The translations under genes and the position numbers were made by a program. A stretch of 64,000 bases of DNA from Pseudomonas sp. RIT409 (GTDB lineage: Bacteria; Pseudomonadota; Gammaproteobacteria; Pseudomonadales; Pseudomonadaceae), in assembly GCF_003052515.2 (NCBI RefSeq), contig NZ_QARE02000008.1:181913-245912 (forward strand), in the 5' to 3' direction. Positions 51,487 to 59,892 of the stretch are shown here, piece by piece (positions within the stretch are counted from its first letter, which is position 1; each line of letters begins with the position of its first letter). The notes beneath the pieces were generated by a model. The model was not told the DNA's origin. It made no database searches and saw nothing but the letters and a program-made list of their open reading frames with translations.

Positions 51487-51906
51487 ATGCGTCCACGTCC
51501 ATGGTGTGTGCTGGCGGCCGCGCTGGCCGTTTCGCTAATCAGTTTCGACGTTCGAGCGGAGGAGTCCAGCGATGCCTTCGACCCTGCGCAGCCCCTCCCC
51601 CCTGCAGCCAGCGAACTGGTGGAACTGCGGGAGCGACTGGCGCAGAGCGAAAAGCAACGTGAAGAATTGACGCGCCAACTGCACAATGCCGATGCAGAAC
51701 GCGAAAGTATTCAACTAGGTCGCCTGCGTCAGGAGAACCAAAGGCTGAAATTGCAGCTCAAAGAAGCGCAATCAGTCATGCCTGCGCGCGTGCTGACCGA
51801 GCAACAACAATGGTTCGTGACGGGGGGCGGCGTTGCAGTGGTCGCCCTGCTGTGCGGTATCTTTGCCAGCGGCTGGCGTAGACAGCGTCGGCAATGGCTA
51901 AATTGA
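51487..51906 (+). CDS. Exported coiled-coil protein with C-terminal membrane anchor
   Basis: This 139-residue protein has a signal peptide (about residues 1-24), a coiled coil (about 42-95, ELVELRERLAQSEKQREEL) and one membrane helix (about 110-129) followed by RRQRRQ. The pattern is that of the TIGR04211/YgiM family C-terminus, but the SH3 domain that normally precedes the coil is missing. It lies 7 bases before cpxR, so it is probably co-transcribed with the envelope stress system. Database labels such as initiation factor 2 are unfounded. Confidence 0.8.
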   Translation: MRPRPWCVLAAALAVSLISFDVRAEESSDAFDPAQPLPPAASELVELRERLAQSEKQREELTRQLHNADAERESIQLGRLRQENQRLKLQLKEAQSVMPARVLTEQQQWFVTGGGVAVVALLCGIFASGWRRQRRQWLN

Positions 51907-51913
51907 GTGAGTC

Positions 51914-52591
51914 ATGAGCGAGCTGTTACTTATCGATGATGACCAGGAGCTGTGCGAGCTCCTGAGCAGTTGGCTGAGCCAGGAAGGGTTTGCGGTCCAG
52001 GCATGCCATGACGGCCAGAGCGCCCGCAAGGCGCTCGCCGATTCCGCTCCCGCAGCCGTGGTGCTGGACGTCATGCTTCCCGACGGCAGCGGCCTGGAAC
52101 TGCTCAAGCAATTACGCACCGACCACCCCGATCTGCCCGTGCTGATGCTGTCGGCCCGCGGGGAACCACTCGACCGCATTTTGGGCCTGGAGCTAGGCGC
52201 GGACGATTACCTGGCCAAACCCTGCGACCCTCGAGAATTGACTGCCCGCCTGCGCGCGGTGCTGCGCCGCAGTCACCCGGCAGCCGTGTCGAGCCAGATC
52301 GAACTGGGCGACCTGTGCTTCAGTCCGGCCCGTGGCGTGGTGACCATCGACGATCAGGAGTTCACCCTCACCGTTTCCGAGGCCCGTCTGCTCGAGGCGC
52401 TTTTGAAACAGCCTGGGGAGCCGTTGGAGAAACAGGAGCTGGCACAACTGGCGCTGGGCCGTAAGTTGACCCTCTACGACCGCAGCCTGGACATGCACGT
52501 CAGCAACCTGCGCAAGAAAATTGGCCCGCATGCCGATGGCAGGCCGCGCATCGTGGCCTTACGTAGCCGCGGCTATTACTACACGGTTTGA
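51914..52591 (+). CDS. cpxR: CpxR-type response regulator
   Basis: This 225-residue OmpR/PhoB-family regulator has a receiver with D8/D9/D10, phosphoacceptor D52 (LDVMLPDGSG) and a KPCDPREL lysine. The winged helix at about 130-225 ends RPRIVALRSRGYYYTV. With the Spy-like protein and kinase that follow it matches the P. aeruginosa PA3204-PA3206 set, which responds to envelope stress. Confidence 0.9.
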   Translation: MSELLLIDDDQELCELLSSWLSQEGFAVQACHDGQSARKALADSAPAAVVLDVMLPDGSGLELLKQLRTDHPDLPVLMLSARGEPLDRILGLELGADDYLAKPCDPRELTARLRAVLRRSHPAAVSSQIELGDLCFSPARGVVTIDDQEFTLTVSEARLLEALLKQPGEPLEKQELAQLALGRKLTLYDRSLDMHVSNLRKKIGPHADGRPRIVALRSRGYYYTV

Positions 52592-52601
52592 CGCGATGAC
52601 G

Positions 52602-52689
52602 TGTAGGCGTGCGCTTGCCCGCGATTGCGTGGCATCTGATGGCACAGACGTATCCGCCCTATCGCAATGGCGGGCAAGCGCTCTCCTAC
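52602..52689. repeat. REP pair (REPIN) between cpxR and the spy-like gene
   Basis: TGTAGGCGTGCGCTTGCCCGC and the inverted TGGCGGGCAAGCGCTCTCCTAC enclose about 45 bases. They are inserted between the cpxR stop and the promoter of the next gene. Confidence 0.85.
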
Positions 52690-52726
52690 GAAAAGCAGCC
52701 AGTGTCAGCTCAGTGCTACCCCCCTC

Positions 52727-52742
52727 TTTACCCAAGCTTTAC
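52727..52742. promoter_or_regulatory. Candidate CpxR box before the spy-like gene
   Basis: TTTAC-CCAAGC-TTTAC is, on the minus strand, GTAAA-N6-GTAAA. This is a direct repeat close to the CpxR consensus GTAAA-N5-GTAAA. A TTGACC that could be the -35 follows at 52759. It suggests autoregulated, stress-induced transcription of spy and cpxA. Confidence 0.55.
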
Positions 52743-52825
52743 CCACACCTGACCTCGCTTGACCTTGATCTCCCTAAACTGGCCACAACCGGCACAGAGC
52801 CGGATCCGAGACAAGGAGATTCACC

Positions 52826-53260
52826 ATGCGCAAGACTCTGATGGCTTTGATGTTCGCTGCAGCCCTGCCAACCGTCGCAATGGCCATGCCTCCAGAAGGT
52901 GGTCCGATGGGAGGCCCTGGTTTCGATGGCCCGGGCATGCACCACCATCGTGGGCCGTTCGACAGGCTGAACCTGACCCCCGAGCAGCGTCAGCAGGTCG
53001 GGAAGCTGATGGGTGATCAATGGCGCGGCCGTTCCGAAATCACTCAGAAATACCTGGCCAAACTGTCCCCCGCCGACCAGAAGGCCATGAAGGATGAGAT
53101 CGAAGCCAAGCACGCGAAAACCCAGGCCGATATCCGTGCGATGCTGACCCCTGAACAGCAGAAGACGTTTGATCAGTTGCAGAAGGAACGTGAACAGCGT
53201 CGCGCCGAACGCGCCGAGTTCGAAGCCTGGAAGGCGCAGAAAGCGCAAAAAACCCAGTAA
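52826..53260 (+). CDS. Spy/CpxP-like periplasmic chaperone
   Basis: This 144-residue protein has a signal peptide cut after AMA (residue 20) and a Gly/His-rich start. Two LTxxQ-type motifs, LTPEQRQQVGKLMG and LTPEQQKTFDQLQ, mark the CpxP/Spy helical cradle. It probably binds unfolded proteins or damps the Cpx kinase. A strong AAGGAG ribosome site precedes the ATG. Confidence 0.9.
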   Translation: MRKTLMALMFAAALPTVAMAMPPEGGPMGGPGFDGPGMHHHRGPFDRLNLTPEQRQQVGKLMGDQWRGRSEITQKYLAKLSPADQKAMKDEIEAKHAKTQADIRAMLTPEQQKTFDQLQKEREQRRAERAEFEAWKAQKAQKTQ

Positions 53261-53291
53261 CAGGTTTGCGGCCGCGGCAGTAAACTCCCCA

Positions 53292-53318
53292 CCCGACACG
53301 CCTGCGCGGCGTGTCGGG
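53292..53318 (+). terminator. Strong stem-loop between the spy-like gene and the kinase
   Basis: CCCGACACGCC-TGCGC-GGCGTGTCGGG is a perfect 11-bp stem followed by ATGCTTGTTT. It lies 31 bases after the spy-like stop and would reduce read-through, keeping kinase levels below those of the chaperone. Confidence 0.65.
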
Positions 53319-53365
53319 ATGCTTGTTTAACGCGCCTCGTGCAGGGGCAGGATCGAGGGCTCTAC

Positions 53366-54691
53366 GTGCGTTCATTGTTCTGGCGAATTCTCGCGAGCTT
53401 CTGGCTGGCGATCGCATTGGTGGCCGGGCTGTCGATCCTCTGGGGGCACATGCTCAATCAGGATGCCTGGATCCTCAGCCGCCATCCCGGCCTGCACAAT
53501 CTGCCGCAGAAATGGACGCAGCTTTACGAAGAGCAGGGCGAAGGCCCGGCGCAAGAGTATCTGCAGAACCTCAAACGCAAATACCACTTCGATGTCCAGG
53601 TATTGAACGACAGCGGTGAGGCCGTCATCCCTGGCACGTTTCCGCCAAGGGCGGCCGCGTTCGAGGCGCGTCAACAGAAAGATGACGAACGCCCGCTTCC
53701 GTGGCGCCGCCTCACCGCGGAATACACCAGCCCCAAGACCCAGGAAACCTACCTGCTGATCTACCGCATCCCGCACCCGGAACTGGATGCCTGGCACCGC
53801 CAGAGCCTGATGTGGCCGCTCAGTGCCTTGGTTATCGCGCTAGTCGTCCTGACCCTCTTCAGCCTGCTGGTGACCCTCTCGATTACCCGCCCGCTCAGTC
53901 GGCTACGGGGTGCAGTGCACGATCTGGGTCAGACCACTTATCAGCAGAACAGCCTCGCCCGCCTGGCGGACCGGCGCGACGAATTCGGCGTGCTGGCCAA
54001 TGATTTCAACCGCATGGGGGCTCGGTTGCAGAGCCTGATCGTCAGCCAGCGCCAACTGCTGCGCGATGTTTCCCATGAGTTGCGCTCGCCACTGGCGCGC
54101 CTGCGCATTGCGTTGGCGCTGGCGGAGCGCGCAGAGCCCGCTGAACGCGAAAAACTCTGGCCACGGTTGACGCGCGAGTGCGATCGCCTCGAAGAACTGA
54201 TCAGTGAAATTCTAGCCCTGGCCCGACTGGACGCCGACATGGGCAGTGCTTCGGCGGTGGACGTACCGGGCCTGCTTCACCACCTGAAAGACGAGACCGA
54301 GTTGAGCAGCACTGACCAGACGATCGTGGTCGATGCCGCGCCCGAGGCACGGCTTCAAGGTTGGCCCAACGTACTCGAACGGGCGATCGACAATCTGTTG
54401 CGCAACGCCCTGCGCTTCAACCCGATTGGCCAGCCCATCGAATTGAGCGCTCACCAGACCGCCGAAGGCGTGCGCATCAGCGTGCGCGATCATGGGCCAG
54501 GCGTCAGCGCCGAGCAGCTGGCGCAATTGGGCGAGCCGTTCTATCGCGCGCCGAACCAGACGGCGCCAGGCTATGGCCTCGGCCTGGCCATCGCCAAACG
54601 CGCCGCCGAGAAGCACGGCGGGCACCTGGTGTTCGAAAACCATCCGCAAGGCGGGTTCGTCGCCAGCATCGTGGTGCCGCCGGAGATTTGA
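53366..54691 (+). CDS. cpxA: CpxA-type sensor histidine kinase
   Basis: This 441-residue kinase has one membrane helix near residues 8-25 and a periplasmic sensor of about 125 residues. A second helix lies at about 150-172, followed by HAMP and H237 in VSHELRSPLARLR. The ATPase has DNLLRNALRF, RDHGPGVS and GYGLGLAIAKRAAEKHGG. The GTG at 53366 was chosen because GAGGG lies eight bases before it and the membrane start RSLFWRILASFW follows. An in-frame GTG nine codons earlier is possible. Confidence 0.9.
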   Translation: MRSLFWRILASFWLAIALVAGLSILWGHMLNQDAWILSRHPGLHNLPQKWTQLYEEQGEGPAQEYLQNLKRKYHFDVQVLNDSGEAVIPGTFPPRAAAFEARQQKDDERPLPWRRLTAEYTSPKTQETYLLIYRIPHPELDAWHRQSLMWPLSALVIALVVLTLFSLLVTLSITRPLSRLRGAVHDLGQTTYQQNSLARLADRRDEFGVLANDFNRMGARLQSLIVSQRQLLRDVSHELRSPLARLRIALALAERAEPAEREKLWPRLTRECDRLEELISEILALARLDADMGSASAVDVPGLLHHLKDETELSSTDQTIVVDAAPEARLQGWPNVLERAIDNLLRNALRFNPIGQPIELSAHQTAEGVRISVRDHGPGVSAEQLAQLGEPFYRAPNQTAPGYGLGLAIAKRAAEKHGGHLVFENHPQGGFVASIVVPPEI

Positions 54692-54796
54692 GCCTCGCTC
54701 TGGAAGGTTGCCCGCTTCCGAATTCGCCGGTGAATGGCCGATGAGTGAAGTGCTGTCATACCGCTGACGCCCCCCGTCCGCCGGCAGCAGGGGGCT

Positions 54797-55357
54797 TCAC
54801 CCCTGCCATGCACTCACGAACGCGGACAGCTCGGGCTTGCTCGCTTCCCGGGGCGGGTTTTGAGGGGTCCCGAGGTAGAGAAATCCGACGACTTCTTCGT
54901 CGGCGGTCAGTCCCAAGCCTTTTGCCACATGGGGCGAATAAGCAAGCTCGCCGGTGCGCCACACGGCACCGATACCCATTGCATAAGCGGCCAGCAACAC
55001 GCCATGTGCCGCGCATCCAGCAGTGATGACCTGTTCCTTTTTGGGCACTTTGAAATGGTCGGTCAGTTTCGCGATGACGACCATCACCAGCGGTGCGCGC
55101 AGCGGGCCGAATCGGGCCTTTTCCAATGCCTTTTCATCCGCGCCCCCGCCCTTCTCGATCAACGCTTCGGCCAGCAAGTCGCCCATGCGCTGACGCGCGT
55201 CGCCCTCGACGGTCAGAAAGCGGTAAGGCCGCAGCCCCCCATGGTCAGGCGCCCGCAAAGCCGCCCCGAAGAGGATTTCACGCTGGGCAGCGTCCGGGGC
55301 CGGTTCGATCAGCCGCGGTACGGACACACGATTGAGCAGTACATCGAGCGCTTCCAT
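54797..55357 (-). CDS. Nitroreductase-family FMN oxidoreductase (YdjA-like)
   Basis: This 186-residue protein is a small single-domain nitroreductase fold. ALRAPDHGGLRPYRFLTVEGD is the FMN phosphate and ring contact region, and CAAHGVLLAAYAMGIGAVWRTG is the dimer/FMN segment. E. coli YdjA has the same length. The start is the ATG with AGGAGA upstream; a longer in-frame start is less likely. The substrate is unknown. It is convergent with cpxA and divergent from trkH. Confidence 0.87.
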   Translation of the reverse strand: MEALDVLLNRVSVPRLIEPAPDAAQREILFGAALRAPDHGGLRPYRFLTVEGDARQRMGDLLAEALIEKGGGADEKALEKARFGPLRAPLVMVVIAKLTDHFKVPKKEQVITAGCAAHGVLLAAYAMGIGAVWRTGELAYSPHVAKGLGLTADEEVVGFLYLGTPQNPPREASKPELSAFVSAWQG

Positions 55358-55529
55358 TGAAGAGTCTCCTGAGAATGGATGGGCCATTGTAGTGCCGACG
55401 ACGGATTCTTGAACGTCAATGACCACGTAACAGGCCATTCTTACATCATTCTCGGAAAGTGCTTCGGTTTACAGCGCTTGGCCCGCGAGTAGAATGAGCG
55501 CCTTTCCACTCACAGATCAGAGCGACTGC

Positions 55530-56984
55530 ATGGCGTTGCCGACCCTTCGCACCATCGGTTTCATTATCGGCATCTTCCTGATCACCCTCGCCATCGCCAT
55601 GGTCGTGCCCATGGTCACGCTGGTCATTTTCGACCGCACCGGTGACATGCCGTCATTTCTCTGGTCGAGCCTCATGACCTTTATCGCCGGCCTTGCGCTG
55701 GTGGGTCCTGGGCGCCCGGAACATGTGCACCTGCGCCCTCGAGACATGTACCTGCTGACGGTCAGCAGTTGGGTGGTGGTGTGCATTTTCTCGGCGCTGC
55801 CTTTTCTGCTCACGCAGCACATCAGCTACACCGACTCGTTCTTCGAGAGCATGTCCGGTATCACCGCAACGGGCTCCACGGTGCTCAGCGGACTCGACAA
55901 CATGTCGCCAGGCATCCTCATCTGGCGCTCATTGCTCCACTGGCTGGGCGGGATCGGCTTCATCGGCATGGCGGTCGCGATCCTGCCGCTGCTGCGCATC
56001 GGTGGCATGCGCCTGTTCCAGACCGAGTCTTCGGATCGCTCCGAAAAGGTCATGCCGCGCTCGCACATGGTCGCCAAATACATCGTGCTGGTGTACGTCA
56101 GCATCACCGTTCTGGGCAGCCTGGCATTCTGGTGGGCGGGCATGAGCCTGTTCGACGCCATCAACCACGCGATGTCGGCCATTTCCACTGGAGGCTTTTC
56201 CACATCCGACCTGTCCCTCGCCAAATGGCCACAACCCGCCGTGCATTGGGTCGCCATCGTGGTGATGATCCTCGGCAGCCTGCCGTTCACGCTGTACGTT
56301 GCATCCCTGCGTGGCCATCGCAACGCGCTGATCAAGGACCAACAGGTGCAAGGCTTCATCGGGCTGCTGCTGGTCACGTGGCTGGTGATGACGCTGTGGT
56401 ACTGGGTGACCACCGACCTGCCATGGTACGAGGCGCTGCGACACGTCGCCCTGAACACCACCTCGGTGCTGACCACCACCGGCTTCGCGCTGGGGGACTA
56501 CAGCCTGTGGGGGAATTTCGCGCTGATGTTCTTCTTCTATCTGGGCTTCATCGGCGGCTGCTCCGGCTCGACGGCCGGTGGGGTGAAGGTGTTCCGCTTT
56601 CAGGTCGCCTACATCCTGCTCAAGGCCAACCTCAACCAGTTGATTCATCCTCGCGCGGTCATCAAACAGAAGTACAACGGCCATCGGCTGGACGATGAAA
56701 TCGTGCGCTCGATCCTGACGTTTTCGTTCTTCTTCACCATCACGATCTGCCTGATCGCCCTGTTGCTTTCGCTGCTCGGGCTGGACTGGATGACCGCACT
56801 GACGGGCGCCGCGAGCACGGTGTCGGGCGTAGGCCCAGGCTTGGGCGAAACCATCGGCCCGGCAGGCAACTTCTCGACGTTGCCGGATGCCGCCAAATGG
56901 ATTCTGTCGGCGGGGATGCTCTTGGGTCGGCTGGAAATCATCACCATTCTGGTGCTGTGCGTTCCGGCGTTCTGGCGGCATTGA
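55530..56984 (+). CDS. trkH: TrkH potassium uptake channel
   Basis: This 484-residue protein has four membrane-pore-membrane repeats. The selectivity-filter segments are visible: SGITATGSTVLSG, SAISTGGFSTSD, TTSVLTTTGFALGD and STVSGVGPGLGE. It needs the cytosolic TrkA NAD-binding regulator, not in this window. The start MALPTLRTIG is chosen because the first helix follows directly. Confidence 0.94.
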   Translation: MALPTLRTIGFIIGIFLITLAIAMVVPMVTLVIFDRTGDMPSFLWSSLMTFIAGLALVGPGRPEHVHLRPRDMYLLTVSSWVVVCIFSALPFLLTQHISYTDSFFESMSGITATGSTVLSGLDNMSPGILIWRSLLHWLGGIGFIGMAVAILPLLRIGGMRLFQTESSDRSEKVMPRSHMVAKYIVLVYVSITVLGSLAFWWAGMSLFDAINHAMSAISTGGFSTSDLSLAKWPQPAVHWVAIVVMILGSLPFTLYVASLRGHRNALIKDQQVQGFIGLLLVTWLVMTLWYWVTTDLPWYEALRHVALNTTSVLTTTGFALGDYSLWGNFALMFFFYLGFIGGCSGSTAGGVKVFRFQVAYILLKANLNQLIHPRAVIKQKYNGHRLDDEIVRSILTFSFFFTITICLIALLLSLLGLDWMTALTGAASTVSGVGPGLGETIGPAGNFSTLPDAAKWILSAGMLLGRLEIITILVLCVPAFWRH

Positions 56985-57000
56985 GTCGGCTACGAGAGGA

Positions 57001-58008
57001 TCATGCGATCGATTTTCTGATTCGATATTCGCCGGGCGTTTCGTCGAACCAACGACGAAACGCCCGGAAAAAATTGCTGGGGTCGGCGAACCCCAGCAGA
57101 TAGGCAATTTCCAGCAGGGTCATCTGCGGCTGCGCGAGGTACTGCTCGGCCAACTCGCGACGGGTATCGTCCAGCAGGGTCTGAAAGCTGGTGCCCTCCT
57201 CCTGCAGACGGCGCTGTAGGGTGCGCTGCGAAAGATGCAGGCTTTGCGCCACAGCCTCTCGCTTCGGTTCGCCGCGCGGCAGCAGGCGGCAGAGTACCTG
57301 CCGCGCCTGGTGGGTCACCCGGTTGCTGGCAAAACGGGCGAGAAACTCCCCCGCAAAGCGGTCGTGCAATCTGGCCATCGCTTCATCCGCCGTGGGCAGC
57401 GGCGCTTCGATGTCGGCGCGCTCGAATACCAGGGCGTCGTAAGGGGCATTGAAGGTCAGCGGGGCGTGAAAGAACTTTTTGTAGGGTTCCAGGTTTTTCG
57501 GCGTGTCACCCTGGATCAGCACCTGCCGAGGATGCAGCGGGCGCCCCGTCAACCAGCCACAGAAGGCCAGGGCAAACGCCAGGGAAGCTTCGGCGCTTTG
57601 GCGAGTAGGCGGGAGCAGATCGCCGTGGACGGTCAGAATCAGCGCATACCCTTCAGGCAGCAGACGGAAGCTCAAGTCCGCACTGTCCGCGATGATGCGC
57701 TGGTAGCGCACCAGCCGCTCGAAGCCTTCTTTGAGGGTACGGCTGGACATCAACGCGTACCCGGCGACACTGAACGAAGCCGGGCGAACGACCCGCGCGA
57801 TGTTCAAGCCAATTGCCGGGTTGCCGGACAGTTCCACAGCACGCTGCCATAGCCGGGTCATGCCGTCCTGGGGAAACCGCGCATCGGGGTTCTCAAGGTC
57901 GGCATAGATCAGACCCAACTCCTCGAACAGTGCGCGGCAGTCCAGGCCGTCCATTTCGAGGGATTTGACGATCCCCATCGCCCAGCTCGAAGAAGTCGTT
58001 TTTTCCAT
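57001..58008 (-). CDS. AraC-family transcriptional regulator
   Basis: This 335-residue protein has an arabinose-operon-regulator-type N-terminal domain (about residues 15-200; YALMSSRTLKEGFERLVRYQ). The C-terminal double helix-turn-helix has SLHLSQRTLQRRLQEEG and EIAYLLGFADPSNFFRAFRRW. This type (OruR/AraC-like with cupin-less N-domain) often controls catabolic genes. No adjacent target is evident. It converges on trkH. Confidence 0.88.
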   Translation of the reverse strand: MEKTTSSSWAMGIVKSLEMDGLDCRALFEELGLIYADLENPDARFPQDGMTRLWQRAVELSGNPAIGLNIARVVRPASFSVAGYALMSSRTLKEGFERLVRYQRIIADSADLSFRLLPEGYALILTVHGDLLPPTRQSAEASLAFALAFCGWLTGRPLHPRQVLIQGDTPKNLEPYKKFFHAPLTFNAPYDALVFERADIEAPLPTADEAMARLHDRFAGEFLARFASNRVTHQARQVLCRLLPRGEPKREAVAQSLHLSQRTLQRRLQEEGTSFQTLLDDTRRELAEQYLAQPQMTLLEIAYLLGFADPSNFFRAFRRWFDETPGEYRIRKSIA

Positions 58009-58146
58009 GGCCCCGTCTACAGGTCACCGATCGCTCGCCCCTTGGCGACCGATAGCCGAAGGATACTACGTTGGCACCCATTGTCACTGGCCGCCACGTA
58101 CCCTCCGCTAGACTGTAGATCTGACAAACAACAAGAGAGGCGTGCA

Positions 58147-58459
58147 GTGGAAAACCTCAAGAGCTTCGAGCGTTTCGCCGACTTCTATCCTTTTTACCTA
58201 CAGGAGCACCGGGACAGCACCTGCCGTCGCTTGCATTTCGTCGGCACGACGCTGGTCATCCTGATTGCCGCGAGCGCTCTATTCAGCGGGCATTGGCTGT
58301 TATTCTGGGTGTTGCCGCTGGCCGGCTATAGGCTTCGCCTGGATCGGTCATTTCTTTTTCGAGAAGAATCGCCCGGCCACGTTCAAGCACCCCTTCTACA
58401 GCCTGTTGGGCGATTTTGTGATGTACAAAGACATGCTCACAGGCCGGGTTGCCTTCTGA
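58147..58459 (+). pseudogene. DUF962 (Mpo1-like) membrane protein, interrupted by a one-base frameshift
   Basis: The front (GTG start, MENLKSFERFADFYPFYL, HRDSTCRRLHFVGT, two helices ending PLAGY) and the back (GFAWIGHFFFEKNRP, KHPFYSLLGDFVMYKDML) together make a complete DUF962 protein of about 103 residues. They lie in different frames. One extra base, probably the A at 58330 after GGCTAT, breaks the frame. Reading straight on gives an unrelated Arg-rich tail. An AGAGG ribosome site precedes the GTG. The yeast relative Mpo1 is an iron-dependent dioxygenase for 2-hydroxy fatty acids; two histidines of that kind (HRDS, RLHF) are kept. Confidence 0.8.
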
Positions 58460-58555
58460 TGGCGGCTTATCAGCGTGGTGAATGGCAGGGCTTTCTAAGC
58501 GCCTGAAACCTGTTGTCGCTGGCCGCCCGTGGTGACCGTTGACCGCCGTCGTTGC

Positions 58556-59371
58556 TCAGACGGTGTCGGACACCGCTGGCACCGGCGCGGTCTTCGCCTG
58601 CAGGTGGGCGTCGGCCAATCTGAACAGTTCGATGGTGCCATCCCAGTGTTCGATCAATGCCGTGCAGGACTCCACCCAGTCGCCGCAGTTGAGGTATTCC
58701 ACCCCTCCCACTTGGCGGATTTCCGCGTGGTGGATGTGCCCGCAGACCACGCCGTCCAGCCCCCGCCGCAGGCATTCGCGGGTGATGGCCTCCCCAAAAT
58801 CACTGATGAAATTCACCGCCGTTTTGACCTTGTGCTTCAGGTACGCCGACAGCGACCAGTAGCCCTTGCCATATTTGGCGCGCCAGTGGTTGAGCCAGCG
58901 GTTGAGGGTCAGGGTGAACTCATAGGCCGAGTCGCCGAGAAACGCCAGCCAACGGTGGTAGCGGGTGATGACGTCGAATTGATCGCCATGAATCACCAGC
59001 AATCGACGCCCGTCGGCGGTGACATGCTCGACTTCGTCCACCAGATGGATGTTGCCCAGGATCAGTTTCGAATAGCGACGCAGGAATTCGTCGTGGTTAC
59101 CCGTGACATAGATGACCTCAGTGCCGCGCTTGCTCATCGTCAGCAGGCGACGGATGACGTTGGTGTGCGCTTGCGGCCAGTACATGCCACCGCGCAGTTT
59201 CCAGCCGTCGATGATGTCGCCGACCAGATAGATCCTGTCGGCATGATAGCGCTTGAGGAAGGTCGCCAAGTGCTCGGCCTGACAGTCCCGGGTGCCCAAG
59301 TGCACATCTGAAATCCACAGGGTCCGGACACGCTGTTTACGGCTGGGCTTCAGATGTTCGGCAATGCTCAT
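58556..59371 (-). CDS. Metallophosphoesterase, UDP-2,3-diacylglucosamine diphosphatase-like
   Basis: This 271-residue calcineurin-fold phosphatase has the full set of metal motifs: SDVHLGTRD, VGDIIDGWK, TGNHDEF, VIHGDQFD and GHIHHAEIR. It is longer than and distinct from true LpxH (about 240 residues), so it is probably an LpxH2-like paralogue or another lipid-linked phosphatase. A GGAGG ribosome site lies before the ATG. Confidence 0.85.
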   Translation of the reverse strand: MSIAEHLKPSRKQRVRTLWISDVHLGTRDCQAEHLATFLKRYHADRIYLVGDIIDGWKLRGGMYWPQAHTNVIRRLLTMSKRGTEVIYVTGNHDEFLRRYSKLILGNIHLVDEVEHVTADGRRLLVIHGDQFDVITRYHRWLAFLGDSAYEFTLTLNRWLNHWRAKYGKGYWSLSAYLKHKVKTAVNFISDFGEAITRECLRRGLDGVVCGHIHHAEIRQVGGVEYLNCGDWVESCTALIEHWDGTIELFRLADAHLQAKTAPVPAVSDTV

Positions 59372-59424
59372 GGACAGCCTCCACTCGGGTTTCCACAAGG
59401 GTGGACCGGAGGGGTGAAGTGCAC

Positions 59425-59670
59425 ATGACGAAGGTATTGACGTTTGATGACAGCCATCAGGGCCGCGCGAGCCACGTCACCCTCTCGGCACGCAGTGCGA
59501 TGCGACAGGCAATCGAGCCCTGGAGGCCGCCGCAGTGGCGCTGGACGGACAGCACCCATCCATTACAGATGGCGCCCCCCATAACTCGCGTCAGTTGTCG
59601 AGGCTGGACTGGCGGTCGTTGTGACCAAGATCGCGATGCGGATCGATCTGATCACGAACCCGCTGCTTGA
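59425..59670 (+). CDS. Possible small ORF in the gap before the SelT-type gene
   Basis: An 81-codon frame begins MTKVLTFDDSHQGRASHVTL after a GGAGGGG stretch about 15 bases upstream, and overlaps the end of the convergent gene by about 80 bases. The first 45 residues lie in otherwise empty sequence and look plausible; the end looks like antisense. It may be a real short gene with a different end, or chance. Confidence 0.25.
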   Translation: MTKVLTFDDSHQGRASHVTLSARSAMRQAIEPWRPPQWRWTDSTHPLQMAPPITRVSCRGWTGGRCDQDRDADRSDHEPAA

Positions 59671-59887
59671 GGGTTTTGGCTTCCGGAAAACCACCGTCAG
59701 CCTTGCGTTCCCATATCTGCACGCCATTGCAGGAAATGACGAACACGCCACCCGTGCCAGGCACCAGCGAAACCTTGCCCAGATCATCGCCGAAGGTGCT
59801 GAGCAGTTCCTGAGCCAGCCAGGCCGCGCGCAGCAACCATTGGCATTGCGTGCAGTACGTGATGACGATTTCAGGCTTGTCCGTCAT
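59591..59887 (-). CDS. SelT/SelW/SelH-family thioredoxin-like protein
   Basis: This 98-residue Rdx-family protein has the redox motif CTQC (in VITYCTQCQWLLRAAWLAQE) in place of the selenocysteine version found in some organisms. LVPGTGGVFVISCNGVQIWERK and the GFPEAKTLKQRVRD end are typical. It is probably a cytosolic thiol-disulphide protein. It ends six bases before the FimV-like gene's end region on the same strand. Confidence 0.9.
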   Translation of the reverse strand: MTDKPEIVITYCTQCQWLLRAAWLAQELLSTFGDDLGKVSLVPGTGGVFVISCNGVQIWERKADGGFPEAKTLKQRVRDQIDPHRDLGHNDRQSSLDN

Positions 59888-59892
59888 GGCGT

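Noticed and set aside
55929..57107. 392-codon minus-strand frame over trkH
   Set aside because: It is antisense to the well-conserved trkH; composition is typical of a mirror frame.
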